64,000 bases of DNA from Verrucomicrobiia bacterium (GTDB lineage Bacteria; Verrucomicrobiota; Verrucomicrobiia; Limisphaerales; Fontisphaeraceae), in the NCBI GenBank assembly GCA_026414565.1, contig JAOAIT010000027.1, positions 96,506 to 160,505 on the forward strand. Reading direction: 5' to 3'. The translations under genes and the position numbers were made by a program. The notes under the pieces were generated by a model. The model was not told the origin of the DNA, searched no databases, and worked only from the letters and a program-made list of their open reading frames with translations. Of the stretch, positions 55,566 to 63,036 are shown piece by piece (position 1 is the stretch's first letter; each line of letters starts with the position of its first letter).

Positions 55566-57344
55566 ATGCCTAGAATCCACCGCGTCTTCCTGCTGGCTCT
55601 CCTGCTATTTACCGCCACCCTTGCTGCGCAAACGCCCGGCTGGCTGTGTTTCCAGGGCCGGGTGCTGGTGGAGGGACAACCTTTGCAGGGGGAGGGCTGG
55701 TTCAAGTTTGCGCTGGTGGCCGGCATGGGGGCGGGGCGGGTGTGGTGGCATCATGACGGCACGGAGGCGGCGCAGGAGCAGCCCGCCACACCGCTGCGGT
55801 TGGGGGTGAGCAACGGCCTGTTTGCCGTGGGTTTGGGGGACACCACCCTGGCCGGCATGGCGCCGCTGCCGGCTGCGTGGGAGGAAATGTCGGAGGTGCG
55901 GGTGCGGGTGTGGTTCAGCGATGGCCGGCATGGGTGGGCGCAGTTGGCGCCGGACTTGCGGCTGGGCGCCGTGCCGTATGCCCTGCAGGCGGGGCGGGTG
56001 CCGCCGCAGTCCATCGGCTGGGAGCATTTCTCCCCGGCGTTGCAGACACGGCTGGGCGGGTCCAATGCCCCGGCCGGGCTGGTGGAGAACACGTTGGTGC
56101 TGGCTTCGCTGGCGCAGGCGAGCAACCTCGCGCAACTGGGATTTGCGCCTTATCCCATGCCCGTGGCGCAGGCGGCCTGGCAAACGGAGTATTTGGATCC
56201 GCGGTTGACGCCGTCCTTTCTCAGCGCGCCGGGGACCAACTTATGGGACGGCGCCAGCTTGTGGTTGTGGCGCTGGCCCCAGCCGGGGGCGGCCGGCCAG
56301 GGGGCACGTTATGAGCCTGCCAGCGGGCGCTGGCAACTGCTGCCCCAGCCGGCGGCACCTGCCTTGGAAGCCGGCCGCACTTGGTTTATGACTTGCGCGG
56401 GCGATCTGTGGGTGGCGGGCGTCCAAGATGGGGGTTGGCGGGCGGCGCGGTATCGGCGGCAGCAAGGGGCGTGGGATGCGCCCGTGTCCCTGCCGAGCCT
56501 GCCGTGGCCGGCCACGGTGGGGGTGTTGTCCCTGCCGGAAGGGCCGCTGATTTGGGCGGCCGCCGAAACCGCGTGGGGCGGCGTGTGGTTCGATGCGCGG
56601 TCCAATCATTGGGTGGCTGTGGCCACCAATGGCGTGCCGGCGCTGGATTGGGCCACGGCGCAGATGGCGCCCCTGACCAATGGCTGGCTGGCGTTGGGGC
56701 AGGCGGCTGGGTCGGCGCAACTTTATCGTTACACCTTGGAGCCGGCTGGCTGGCAACGCCTGGAGGCCGCTGGTTTCACCCTGCCGTGGAGCAGCAGCCT
56801 GCGGGCGGTGTGGAGCGGCGCTGATTGGTACTGGCTGGCTCCGCAGGCGGGGCGCTGGCAGGGGCTGCGTTATGAGGCGGGCAGCGGCCAATGGCGTGCT
56901 CTGCCTGCCGATTCCGCCCCTCTGTTTCATGAGGCGACGCAATGTTTGTGGAATGGGCGGGAGCTTTGCCTGGTGAACCTTTCGGTGAGCGGCGCGGGGG
57001 AGGCTTGTTATTCGGCGCGCTATGATCCGGCGGTTGACCAGTGGCGGCCGATGAATCCGGCGGCGCCGGTCTCGGTGATCGGGCCGGTGCCGCAATGGGT
57101 GCCCCTGCCGGAGGCGTTGCTGATGGTGCGGGTGAGTGATCCGAGCCGCTATGCGATGTATGATTACGCGGCGGATCGCTGGCAGCCGCTGGACGGCCCC
57201 AACCTGGGTTTTGCGGCGCTGGTCTGGTGGACGGGCGCGGAAGTTTTGGCGCTGCCGTATCAACCGCCGCCGGAGGAGCCGTTGTGGTTGCATCGTTTCA
57301 CCCCGCCGCGGCGGGTGGGCTGGTTTTACCGGCCTTCGCCCTGA
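55566..57344 (+). CDS. Secreted protein with tail-fibre-like N-domain and propeller-like C-part
   Basis: 592 residues with a signal peptide (MPRIHRVFLLALLLFTATLAAQ). Residues of about 25-150 carry a pattern seen in many Verrucomicrobia/Bacteroidetes surface proteins: FQGRVLVEGQPLQGEGWFKFALV, NGLFAVGLGDTTLAGMAPLP and LRLGAVPYALQA. The later ~400 residues hold repeated W-rich, YxxxxxxW strands (RYEPASGRWQLL, RYEAGSGQWRAL, RYDPAVDQWRPM, YDYAADRWQPL), like kelch-type beta-propeller blades. It ends by overlapping the glycosyltransferase 3' end by 19 bases. The function is unknown, probably surface binding. Confidence 0.65.
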   Translation: MPRIHRVFLLALLLFTATLAAQTPGWLCFQGRVLVEGQPLQGEGWFKFALVAGMGAGRVWWHHDGTEAAQEQPATPLRLGVSNGLFAVGLGDTTLAGMAPLPAAWEEMSEVRVRVWFSDGRHGWAQLAPDLRLGAVPYALQAGRVPPQSIGWEHFSPALQTRLGGSNAPAGLVENTLVLASLAQASNLAQLGFAPYPMPVAQAAWQTEYLDPRLTPSFLSAPGTNLWDGASLWLWRWPQPGAAGQGARYEPASGRWQLLPQPAAPALEAGRTWFMTCAGDLWVAGVQDGGWRAARYRRQQGAWDAPVSLPSLPWPATVGVLSLPEGPLIWAAAETAWGGVWFDARSNHWVAVATNGVPALDWATAQMAPLTNGWLALGQAAGSAQLYRYTLEPAGWQRLEAAGFTLPWSSSLRAVWSGADWYWLAPQAGRWQGLRYEAGSGQWRALPADSAPLFHEATQCLWNGRELCLVNLSVSGAGEACYSARYDPAVDQWRPMNPAAPVSVIGPVPQWVPLPEALLMVRVSDPSRYAMYDYAADRWQPLDGPNLGFAALVWWTGAEVLALPYQPPPEEPLWLHRFTPPRRVGWFYRPSP

Positions 57345-58402
57345 AGCGGGGCCTTGGCCGCGGGGGTCTGCAGCAGGCGCGCCGCCGCCGCCAGCACCGC
57401 CGGCACCTGAATCCGCTCCATGCAGGGATAGGGGCGCGATTTGTCGCAGACAAACTGGCGGGTGACTTTGCAGGGACATTCTCCGAGCACCAGCTCATGC
57501 GGGCATTGCCAGGGGCGCCAACTGGTTTCCGAGCTGGGGCCAAACAGGGCGACAATGGGCGTTTGCATGGCGGCGGCCAGGTGCATGGCCACCGTGTCCA
57601 CGCCCAGAAACAGGCGGGCGCGGCCCAGCAGGCAGGCCAGCTCGGCCATGGTGGTGCGCCCGGCGAGGTTGAGGGCCGGGCGCTGCATGCGGCTCAGGAT
57701 TTGTTGCACGTCGGCGGCCTCCACCGGTCCGGGGCCGGCAGTGAAGGCCACGCGCAAGCCGTGCTGCTCCTGCAGGGCATCGGCCACGGCGGCCCAGCGC
57801 TCGGGCAGCCATTGCTTGAAACGCCAGCGGCTGGTGACGTGGATGACGGCCAGCGGCGGGCCCTGGTCCAGGCCGGGAAAACGCTGCGCGAAGGCCGCGG
57901 GCGGCACGCCGGGAAAAAACTCGAGCGGCCCCGGCTGGGCCTGGGGGTCGAAACAATCGGCCACCGTGCGAAAATCTTTGAGCACCTGATGGTGCGGCGC
58001 CCAGGCGAAGGGGGAAAGTTGATGAAACAGGCGCCGCCGCCAGCCCCATTCGCCATAGGCATCGTTGGCCACGCGCACCCGCGCCCGGCTGAGCCAGGCC
58101 CAGAGGCAGGCGCGGTCGGACACGGACAGCGCGAAGGCGTAATCATAACGCTGGCCGGCCAGGGCCTGCCAGGCGCGGCGGTTTTCGGCCCACACCGTGC
58201 GCCACGGGCGCCGCTCCCGGTCGGGCCGGCCGAGGGCCAGCAAGTGGCGGATGGCGGGGTGTCCCTGCAGCATCACCTCGCACCCGCCACGCACCAGGAC
58301 ATCCATGGCCGCGCCCGGGAAACGCTGCGCCAGAAAACGCAGCGTGGGCGTCAGGAGGAGCGTGTCGCCCAGATGATTCAGTTTGATAAGCAGAAACTTC
58401 AC
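57326..58402 (-). CDS. Glycosyltransferase family 9 (heptosyltransferase-like)
   Basis: 358 residues. The start MKFLLIKLNHLGDTLLLTPTLRFL is the classical family 9 N-terminus (compare WaaC/WaaF). The C-terminal domain includes GVDTVAMHLAAAMQTPIVALFGPSSETSWRPW, the ADP-heptose-type donor site. It probably adds a sugar to lipopolysaccharide core or a related glycolipid. No other waa gene is adjacent. Confidence 0.88.
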   Translation of the reverse strand: MKFLLIKLNHLGDTLLLTPTLRFLAQRFPGAAMDVLVRGGCEVMLQGHPAIRHLLALGRPDRERRPWRTVWAENRRAWQALAGQRYDYAFALSVSDRACLWAWLSRARVRVANDAYGEWGWRRRLFHQLSPFAWAPHHQVLKDFRTVADCFDPQAQPGPLEFFPGVPPAAFAQRFPGLDQGPPLAVIHVTSRWRFKQWLPERWAAVADALQEQHGLRVAFTAGPGPVEAADVQQILSRMQRPALNLAGRTTMAELACLLGRARLFLGVDTVAMHLAAAMQTPIVALFGPSSETSWRPWQCPHELVLGECPCKVTRQFVCDKSRPYPCMERIQVPAVLAAAARLLQTPAAKAPLQGEGR

Positions 58403-58694
58403 CGGGGGGCATTATCGGGGAGGCGGCCCCGGATTGCAATGGTTTGCGGGGCTGGGGTGCGCAGGGGGACCACGCATGAACATCCAGGGACACGAATGAA
58501 CCCGGGCAGACATGAAATAATGGAAGGACGCTGCCGCGCGGCGGAGATGGGCATGATTATGCAGATTTCATGGTTTTTGGGGGCCGAAAGGTAGTCGAAA
58601 ATTTTTGCAAAAAAGATGTTGACGCTCAGGAGTTTTTGTGCGAAGTTGTCGCCGTTGAAAGTGAAATAGCCAGCAAACATAAGGGTAACGACCT
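58403..58694. other. Intergenic region ahead of the PEP-CTERM gene; nothing clear
   Basis: About 290 bases. The last 100 are AT-rich compared with the neighbours, with a TTGACG at 58619-58624 but no matching -10 at 17 bases, so no promoter is called. AAGGG upstream of the 58695 start is a usable ribosome binding site. No repeat, hairpin or gene was seen. Confidence 0.4.
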
Positions 58695-59315
58695 ATGAAA
58701 AAGATTTTAACCGCTCTTGGTCTGTGCGCCGCCCTCGGCGTGCAAGCGGCAATAGTGTGGCCTCGGAATGTATTCACCAATCCGGATTTTGAAAGTGGGT
58801 CATTAACCGGGTGGGATACCACCTATGCACCTTCCGCAACGGTGGTAACCTCGGCGGGGTCATTTAACCCGTATCCCGATCCTTTGGCTCCCAATGCCAA
58901 ATTTTTGCAGATTACAGCGCCATCGGGAACTGGTACTGGCAGTCAATCTGTGTCTCAAACCGTCAATATGAGTATGGGTGACACCGTACAGATTTGGTAT
59001 GGATACCAGCCCGGTACAAGGGCTGGTAATGCCACTATCGAAGTATATGACGTGGGCGATAATCTTGTCGGTAGTGCCACTACAACAGCCACATCATGGC
59101 AGACATATTCCTTCACGGCCCCAAGCACTGGCGCTTTCACTTTTTATCTTAGCGCTCAGAAGACAGTTTCTCATAGCGGGGGTGCCGGATTTGCAGTTTT
59201 TGACATGTCGGCCGTCCCTGAGCCGCGGGGGTGGTTGATGGGCGGGGCGTTGCTGGGGATGCTGGGCGTGGGCGAGTTCCTGCGCCGGCGTCGCGCTGCC
59301 CAGAAGGCCGCCTAA
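58695..59315 (+). CDS. PEP-CTERM sorting domain protein
   Basis: 206 residues. A signal peptide (MKKILTALGLCAALGVQA) is followed by a beta-rich middle region (FTNPDFESGSLTGWDTTY, with DTVQIWYGYQPG). At the C-terminus VPEPRGWLMGGALLGMLGVGEFLRRRR gives the sequence VPEP, a hydrophobic helix and a basic end, the PEP-CTERM/exosortase signal. The protein would be cleaved and sorted to the outer surface by an EpsH/XrtA-type enzyme, not seen here. The coding sequence is less GC-rich than its neighbours and uses A/T at third positions more often, which suggests a different codon history. A strong terminator follows. Confidence 0.85.
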   Translation: MKKILTALGLCAALGVQAAIVWPRNVFTNPDFESGSLTGWDTTYAPSATVVTSAGSFNPYPDPLAPNAKFLQITAPSGTGTGSQSVSQTVNMSMGDTVQIWYGYQPGTRAGNATIEVYDVGDNLVGSATTTATSWQTYSFTAPSTGAFTFYLSAQKTVSHSGGAGFAVFDMSAVPEPRGWLMGGALLGMLGVGEFLRRRRAAQKAA

Positions 59316-59339
59316 GGCTTTCACTTTCAACAACAGGTC

Positions 59340-59369
59340 AAAAGGCCCGGGAAACCGGGCCTTTTCCTT
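59340..59369 (+). terminator. Intrinsic terminator after the PEP-CTERM gene
   Basis: AAAAGGCCCGG (59340-59350) pairs perfectly with CCGGGCCTTTT (59355-59365) around a GAAA tetraloop and runs into TTTTCCTTTT. It lies 25 bases after the stop codon. Confidence 0.88.
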
Positions 59370-59456
59370 TTGTGCCATGCTTCATCCGGGTGGGTTGGCA
59401 GGGTGCGGCCCAGAGGCATCGCAGAGCGGCGCGGCAGCCTCCCCCCCGTGCCGTGA

Positions 59457-61070
59457 TTATTTCTTCCTCAGCAACCGCAGGCTGGGCACGTCAAACCATG
59501 CTTCGCCGCCCTTGGCGCGCAGCTCGCAGACAAGCTCGACTTCCTCCCAGTCGAGGGTGACTTCAAAATTATAAGCCAAAACCTGCCAGTCGGCGGTGCC
59601 GTCCATGCCCTGGTCGCGCGCGGGTTTGCCCACCGCCCAGAGGCCGGCGCCGGCGCCGAGGGGGGATTTGAGGGCCTGGACGGCGGCGGTGCGCACGCGG
59701 CCCTCGAAGCGATAACGCCCGACCGGGAGCATGAGACGGGCGCGGAAAGAGGGCGCGCCGCCGTGGCCGGCGCGGATGTAGAGGGCGTGGGGCTGGCGCT
59801 GGATTTTCAAATCCGCGCCGCCTTCGTAGATGGGCATCCATTGCGGCAGGGGGCAGGCGCCGTCCTGGTCAAAGCGCGCCAGCCGCTGGGCCAGCTCCAG
59901 GGTTTGTTTGCGGGCGGTTTCGGCGCGCACAGCCAGGGCGCGCAGCAGCTCGCGCTGCCGGTTTTCGACATCGCGGAGGGTGGAGGTGTCATTGATGGAC
60001 TTGAGGGCTTCTTTGAGGCGAAAGGCGGTTTGGTTCACGCGATTGGAGAGGTCGGTGTAATTGAAAATATTGGTGGCAATGAAACAGGAGCGGCGCAGGA
60101 ACATCTGGCGGGCGGGCGGGGTTTGGAGGATGGTTTTGGTGACCAGGCCGTTTTCGCCCGGATCAAAGATGGAATGGCCCGGATCGCGAAACAACTGATC
60201 CAAGTCGTTGGGCATGAACACCAGCCGGCCGGTGTCCGGCGCGGCGTAGATGCGGAAATTGTTGCGGTTGCGGCTGTAGCCGTCCCAGTGGGAGGCCAGG
60301 GCCTCGATGGCCATCATGGAGACGAAACGCTCCACATCGAGTGCGGCCTGGAGTTTTTGCCAGCGGAGCTCCGGGTTGCGCTCCTGGCAGGCGGCCACGG
60401 CGGCCTTCAAATCGGCCCGGTCGGGCAGGCCCTCGCCGAAGTCCAGGGTCAGCTCCTCGTTGATGTCGCGGCCGGGCTTGATGTCGTAAAGATTGCCGGT
60501 GGCGGGGCGGAAGTGGCGCTTGAGAAAATCCTCATGGAAATCCTCTTTGAGCACGTAGAGGCCCAGCCTGCGGCCGTTTAATTCCACCACGGCATGGCCG
60601 GTGCGCGGGGAGGGCACGCCGGCCAGGCGAAAGAGGTAGCCGCAGATTTTTTCGTTGAGGTAGCTGGGGTCCTGGACGGAATTGTTGAGCATGATCTTGC
60701 GGAGGCCATGGAAGCGTTGATCCGGGGTGTGCCGGCCAAAATGCAGCATCATGCCCGGTTTGTTGTCCACCGGCCGGAAACTGCCCGCCGCCCCTTTGAG
60801 GTGCAGGGCCACATTGACATACGTTTTGCCGCCTTCGCGGACGGTGGCGGTGACGTTCTGGCGGGGATTGCGCCGGAGGCTTTCGTAGGCTTCGCGGCTG
60901 ACTTCAATTTGAATGAAGGGGATGGGGCCGTTGGTGAACAAATCAGCGCCGGGGCGGGAGAGTTCGTCTGGATCAAGCACCAAGGGCGCCGGCGCCGCGG
61001 GCAGGAAACCGCCCGCCGCCATCACCAGACATCCCGCCAGCGCCCGCAGGCGGCTGGAAAATGTGGGCAT
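59457..61070 (-). CDS. CotH-like kinase family protein, secreted
   Basis: About 537 residues from the ATG at 61070, with a signal peptide (LRALAGCLVMAAGGFLPAAPA). The ORF open upstream runs through the heptamer array and was not used. CotH-type features: PIPFIQIEVSREAYESLRRNP, a Lys in VALHLKGAAGSF, LLNNSV-like IMLNNSVQDPSYLNEKI, and the catalytic-type RNRNNFRIYAAPDTGRLVFMPNDLDQLF (Asn/Asp residues). A C-terminal beta-sandwich of about 140 residues follows (PVGRYRFEGRVRTAAV). CotH proteins phosphorylate other secreted proteins in spores and on surfaces; the target here is unknown. Confidence 0.82.
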   Translation of the reverse strand: MPTFSSRLRALAGCLVMAAGGFLPAAPAPLVLDPDELSRPGADLFTNGPIPFIQIEVSREAYESLRRNPRQNVTATVREGGKTYVNVALHLKGAAGSFRPVDNKPGMMLHFGRHTPDQRFHGLRKIMLNNSVQDPSYLNEKICGYLFRLAGVPSPRTGHAVVELNGRRLGLYVLKEDFHEDFLKRHFRPATGNLYDIKPGRDINEELTLDFGEGLPDRADLKAAVAACQERNPELRWQKLQAALDVERFVSMMAIEALASHWDGYSRNRNNFRIYAAPDTGRLVFMPNDLDQLFRDPGHSIFDPGENGLVTKTILQTPPARQMFLRRSCFIATNIFNYTDLSNRVNQTAFRLKEALKSINDTSTLRDVENRQRELLRALAVRAETARKQTLELAQRLARFDQDGACPLPQWMPIYEGGADLKIQRQPHALYIRAGHGGAPSFRARLMLPVGRYRFEGRVRTAAVQALKSPLGAGAGLWAVGKPARDQGMDGTADWQVLAYNFEVTLDWEEVELVCELRAKGGEAWFDVPSLRLLRKK

Positions 61071-61156
61071 GGGATTCACGTTAAATGGACGTTGCCAGCA
61101 GGGGGAATGTTCAAGGCCAGCCTGCTGGCGGGAAAGAGCGGAGGGGGGATTGGGAA

Positions 61157-61261
61157 GTGCAAAGTGCAAAGTGCAAAGTGCAAAGTGCAAAATGCAAAAT
61201 GCAAAATGCAAAGTGCAAAGTGCAAAGTGCAAAGTGCAAAGTGCAAAGTGCAAAGTGCAAA
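61157..61261 (+). repeat. 15-unit heptamer tandem array, (G/A)TGCAAA
   Basis: Exactly 15 consecutive 7-bp units with no interruption: twelve GTGCAAA and three ATGCAAA (the sixth to eighth units). It lies between the divergent CotH-like and GH43-like genes, in a purine-rich setting, about 85 bases upstream of the CotH-like start. In the CotH frame it would read as a repeated Cys-Thr-Leu-His-Phe-Ala-like peptide, which is a by-product of the repeat. Comparable heptamer families (STRR) are known in heterocystous cyanobacteria. Confidence 0.95.
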
Positions 61262-61364
61262 ACCGGTGGTTCGGAGGCGAGGGGAGGACATTTTGGGGGA
61301 AGGAGAAGGAGGGCGCGGCGATTTGGCTTTTCGGGGCGGTGATTTCGGCGTAAATCCGTGAGCC

Positions 61365-62318
61365 ATGAAAATGCAAATTTGGTGGCGGGTATTGGCCCTG
61401 GTGTGGGGGGCGGTGTTGCTGGGGGCCGTGACGATTCCGGCGGCGGAGGAGCCGGGGGAGCTGTTGTTCACCTCCTTCCGCAAGAACGGGGAGGACGGCC
61501 TGCACTTGCTGCACAGCAAGGATGGTTACACGTGGACGGCCCTCAAGAATGACCGGTCCTTTTTGCGGCCGGAGGTGGGGGGCAAATTGATGCGGGATCC
61601 CTCGCTGGCGCTGGGGCCGGACGGCACGTTTCATCTGGTGTGGACAACGGCCTGGAACAAGCACGGGGCGGGGTATGCGTCGTCGAAAGATTTGATTCAC
61701 TGGTCGGAGCAGCGGTTGTTGGATGTGATGGCGCACGAGCCGCAGACGCGGAATGTGTGGGCGCCGGAGCTATTCTATGATGCGGCGCAGCAGCAGTGGC
61801 TGATTGTGTGGTCGAGCACCATTCCGGGGCGGTTTCCCCAAACGGAGAAGGCGGGGGATGACGGCTACAATCACCGGCTGTATTACACCACCACGCGGGA
61901 TTTTCAGACGCTGGCGCCCACGCGGCTGTTGTATGATCCGGGATTCAACTGCATTGATGCGGTGTTGTTTCAGGACGGAGCGCGGTACGGGATGATTTTG
62001 AAGGACGAGACGCGGCATCCGCCGGCCAAGAATCTGCGGGTGGCGTTCAGCGAGCGGGCGACGGGGCCGTATGGGCCGGCCTCGGCGCCGATCACGGGCA
62101 ACTACTGGGCGGAAGGCCCCACCATCCTGCGGATCCAGGGCAAATGGTTTGTGTATTTTGATCGTTACACCGAGCACCGCTATGGGCTGGTGACATCCAC
62201 CGATTTGCGGACGTGGACGGATGAATCGGACAAGGTGCGTTTTCCCAAAGATCACCGGCACGGGACGGTGTTGCGGGTGCCGCGGGCGGTGCTGGAGCGG
62301 CTGCAGGCGGAGCCGTGA
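61365..62318 (+). CDS. Secreted glycoside hydrolase family 43-like protein
   Basis: 317 residues with a signal peptide (WWRVLALVWGAVLLGAVTIPAA). The five-bladed-propeller pattern is visible: LFTSFRKNGEDGLHLLHSKDGYTW, LMRDPSLALGPDGTFHLVWTTAW, NVWAPELFYDAAQQQWLIVWSS, and GNYWAEGPTILRIQGKWFVYFDRY with the Glu of EGPT. The acidic residues in RDPS, APEL and EGPT fit a GH43-type triad. The substrate would be an arabinan, xylan or related glycan. Confidence 0.78.
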   Translation: MKMQIWWRVLALVWGAVLLGAVTIPAAEEPGELLFTSFRKNGEDGLHLLHSKDGYTWTALKNDRSFLRPEVGGKLMRDPSLALGPDGTFHLVWTTAWNKHGAGYASSKDLIHWSEQRLLDVMAHEPQTRNVWAPELFYDAAQQQWLIVWSSTIPGRFPQTEKAGDDGYNHRLYYTTTRDFQTLAPTRLLYDPGFNCIDAVLFQDGARYGMILKDETRHPPAKNLRVAFSERATGPYGPASAPITGNYWAEGPTILRIQGKWFVYFDRYTEHRYGLVTSTDLRTWTDESDKVRFPKDHRHGTVLRVPRAVLERLQAEP

Positions 62319-62350
62319 GGGCCGGGCGATGGGGCTGATGATACCGGGTC

Positions 62351-63001
62351 ATGCCCAAGTGGGCCAAATTCATGCTGGCGTGGCTGTTGCTGCCCTTTTG
62401 TTGGGGGGCGGCGGCAGCGTTGTGGCGGGTGGCGCGGGCGGCGGGCGGGGCGGACACGGTCTGGGTGCCGATGCTGGCGGGGGCGGCCTGCTGGGTGGTG
62501 ATCTATCTGCTGCTGCCGCGGCCGATGTGGTTGTATGTGTTTGGCCATGAGCTGACGCATGCGTTGTGGACGTGGCTGTTTGGCGGGCGGGTGAAGCGGT
62601 TCAAGGCCAGCGCGCAGGGGGGCCATGTGCTGGTGACCAAACACAATTTTCTCATTGTGCTGGCGCCGTATTTCTTTCCTCTGTACGCCGCGCTGGTGGC
62701 GCTGGTGTACACGGCCGGCCATCTGGTGTGGGACTGGAGCGGGGCGCGGGCGTGGTTTCACCTGCTGCTGGGCGCGGCATACGCCTTTCATGTCACCTTG
62801 ACGGGCCACGTGCTGCACACGCGGCAGACGGACATCACCTCGCAAGGTTATTTCTTCAGTGCGGTGGTGATTTTTCTGGGGAATGCGCTGGTGCTGCTGA
62901 TGGCGCTGCCGCTGTTGGCGGGCCAGAGCGTGTTGCGCGCGCTGGGATGGTGGCTGCGGAGCACGGGGGAGGTGTGGCTCAGCCTGGGGCGGTGGCTGTG
63001 A
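62351..63001 (+). CDS. Integral membrane protein with HExxH motif (M50-like)
   Basis: 216 residues with about five membrane segments. The motif FGHELTHALW (H66-E67-L-T-H70) lies at the end of a hydrophobic stretch, as in site-2-type (M50) metalloproteases, and would bind zinc. The third zinc ligand (NPDG-type) is not obvious. A small soluble insert (FGGRVKRFKASAQGGHVLVTKHN) follows the motif. It lies 32 bases after the GH43-like gene. It may be an intramembrane protease or a related non-peptidase. Confidence 0.65.
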   Translation: MPKWAKFMLAWLLLPFCWGAAAALWRVARAAGGADTVWVPMLAGAACWVVIYLLLPRPMWLYVFGHELTHALWTWLFGGRVKRFKASAQGGHVLVTKHNFLIVLAPYFFPLYAALVALVYTAGHLVWDWSGARAWFHLLLGAAYAFHVTLTGHVLHTRQTDITSQGYFFSAVVIFLGNALVLLMALPLLAGQSVLRALGWWLRSTGEVWLSLGRWL

Positions 63002-63036
63002 GGCCCCGCGGCGCCGGGGGAGATGGCGGGCCGGAA

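Noticed and set aside
61157..61261. The heptamer array as a CRISPR array
   Set aside because: The 7-bp units are contiguous with no spacers and no cas gene is nearby.
61071..61736. Upstream extension of the CotH-like frame through the heptamer array
   Set aside because: The repeated Cys-Thr-Leu-His-Phe peptide is a direct product of the 7-bp repeat, and the signal peptide starts at 61070.
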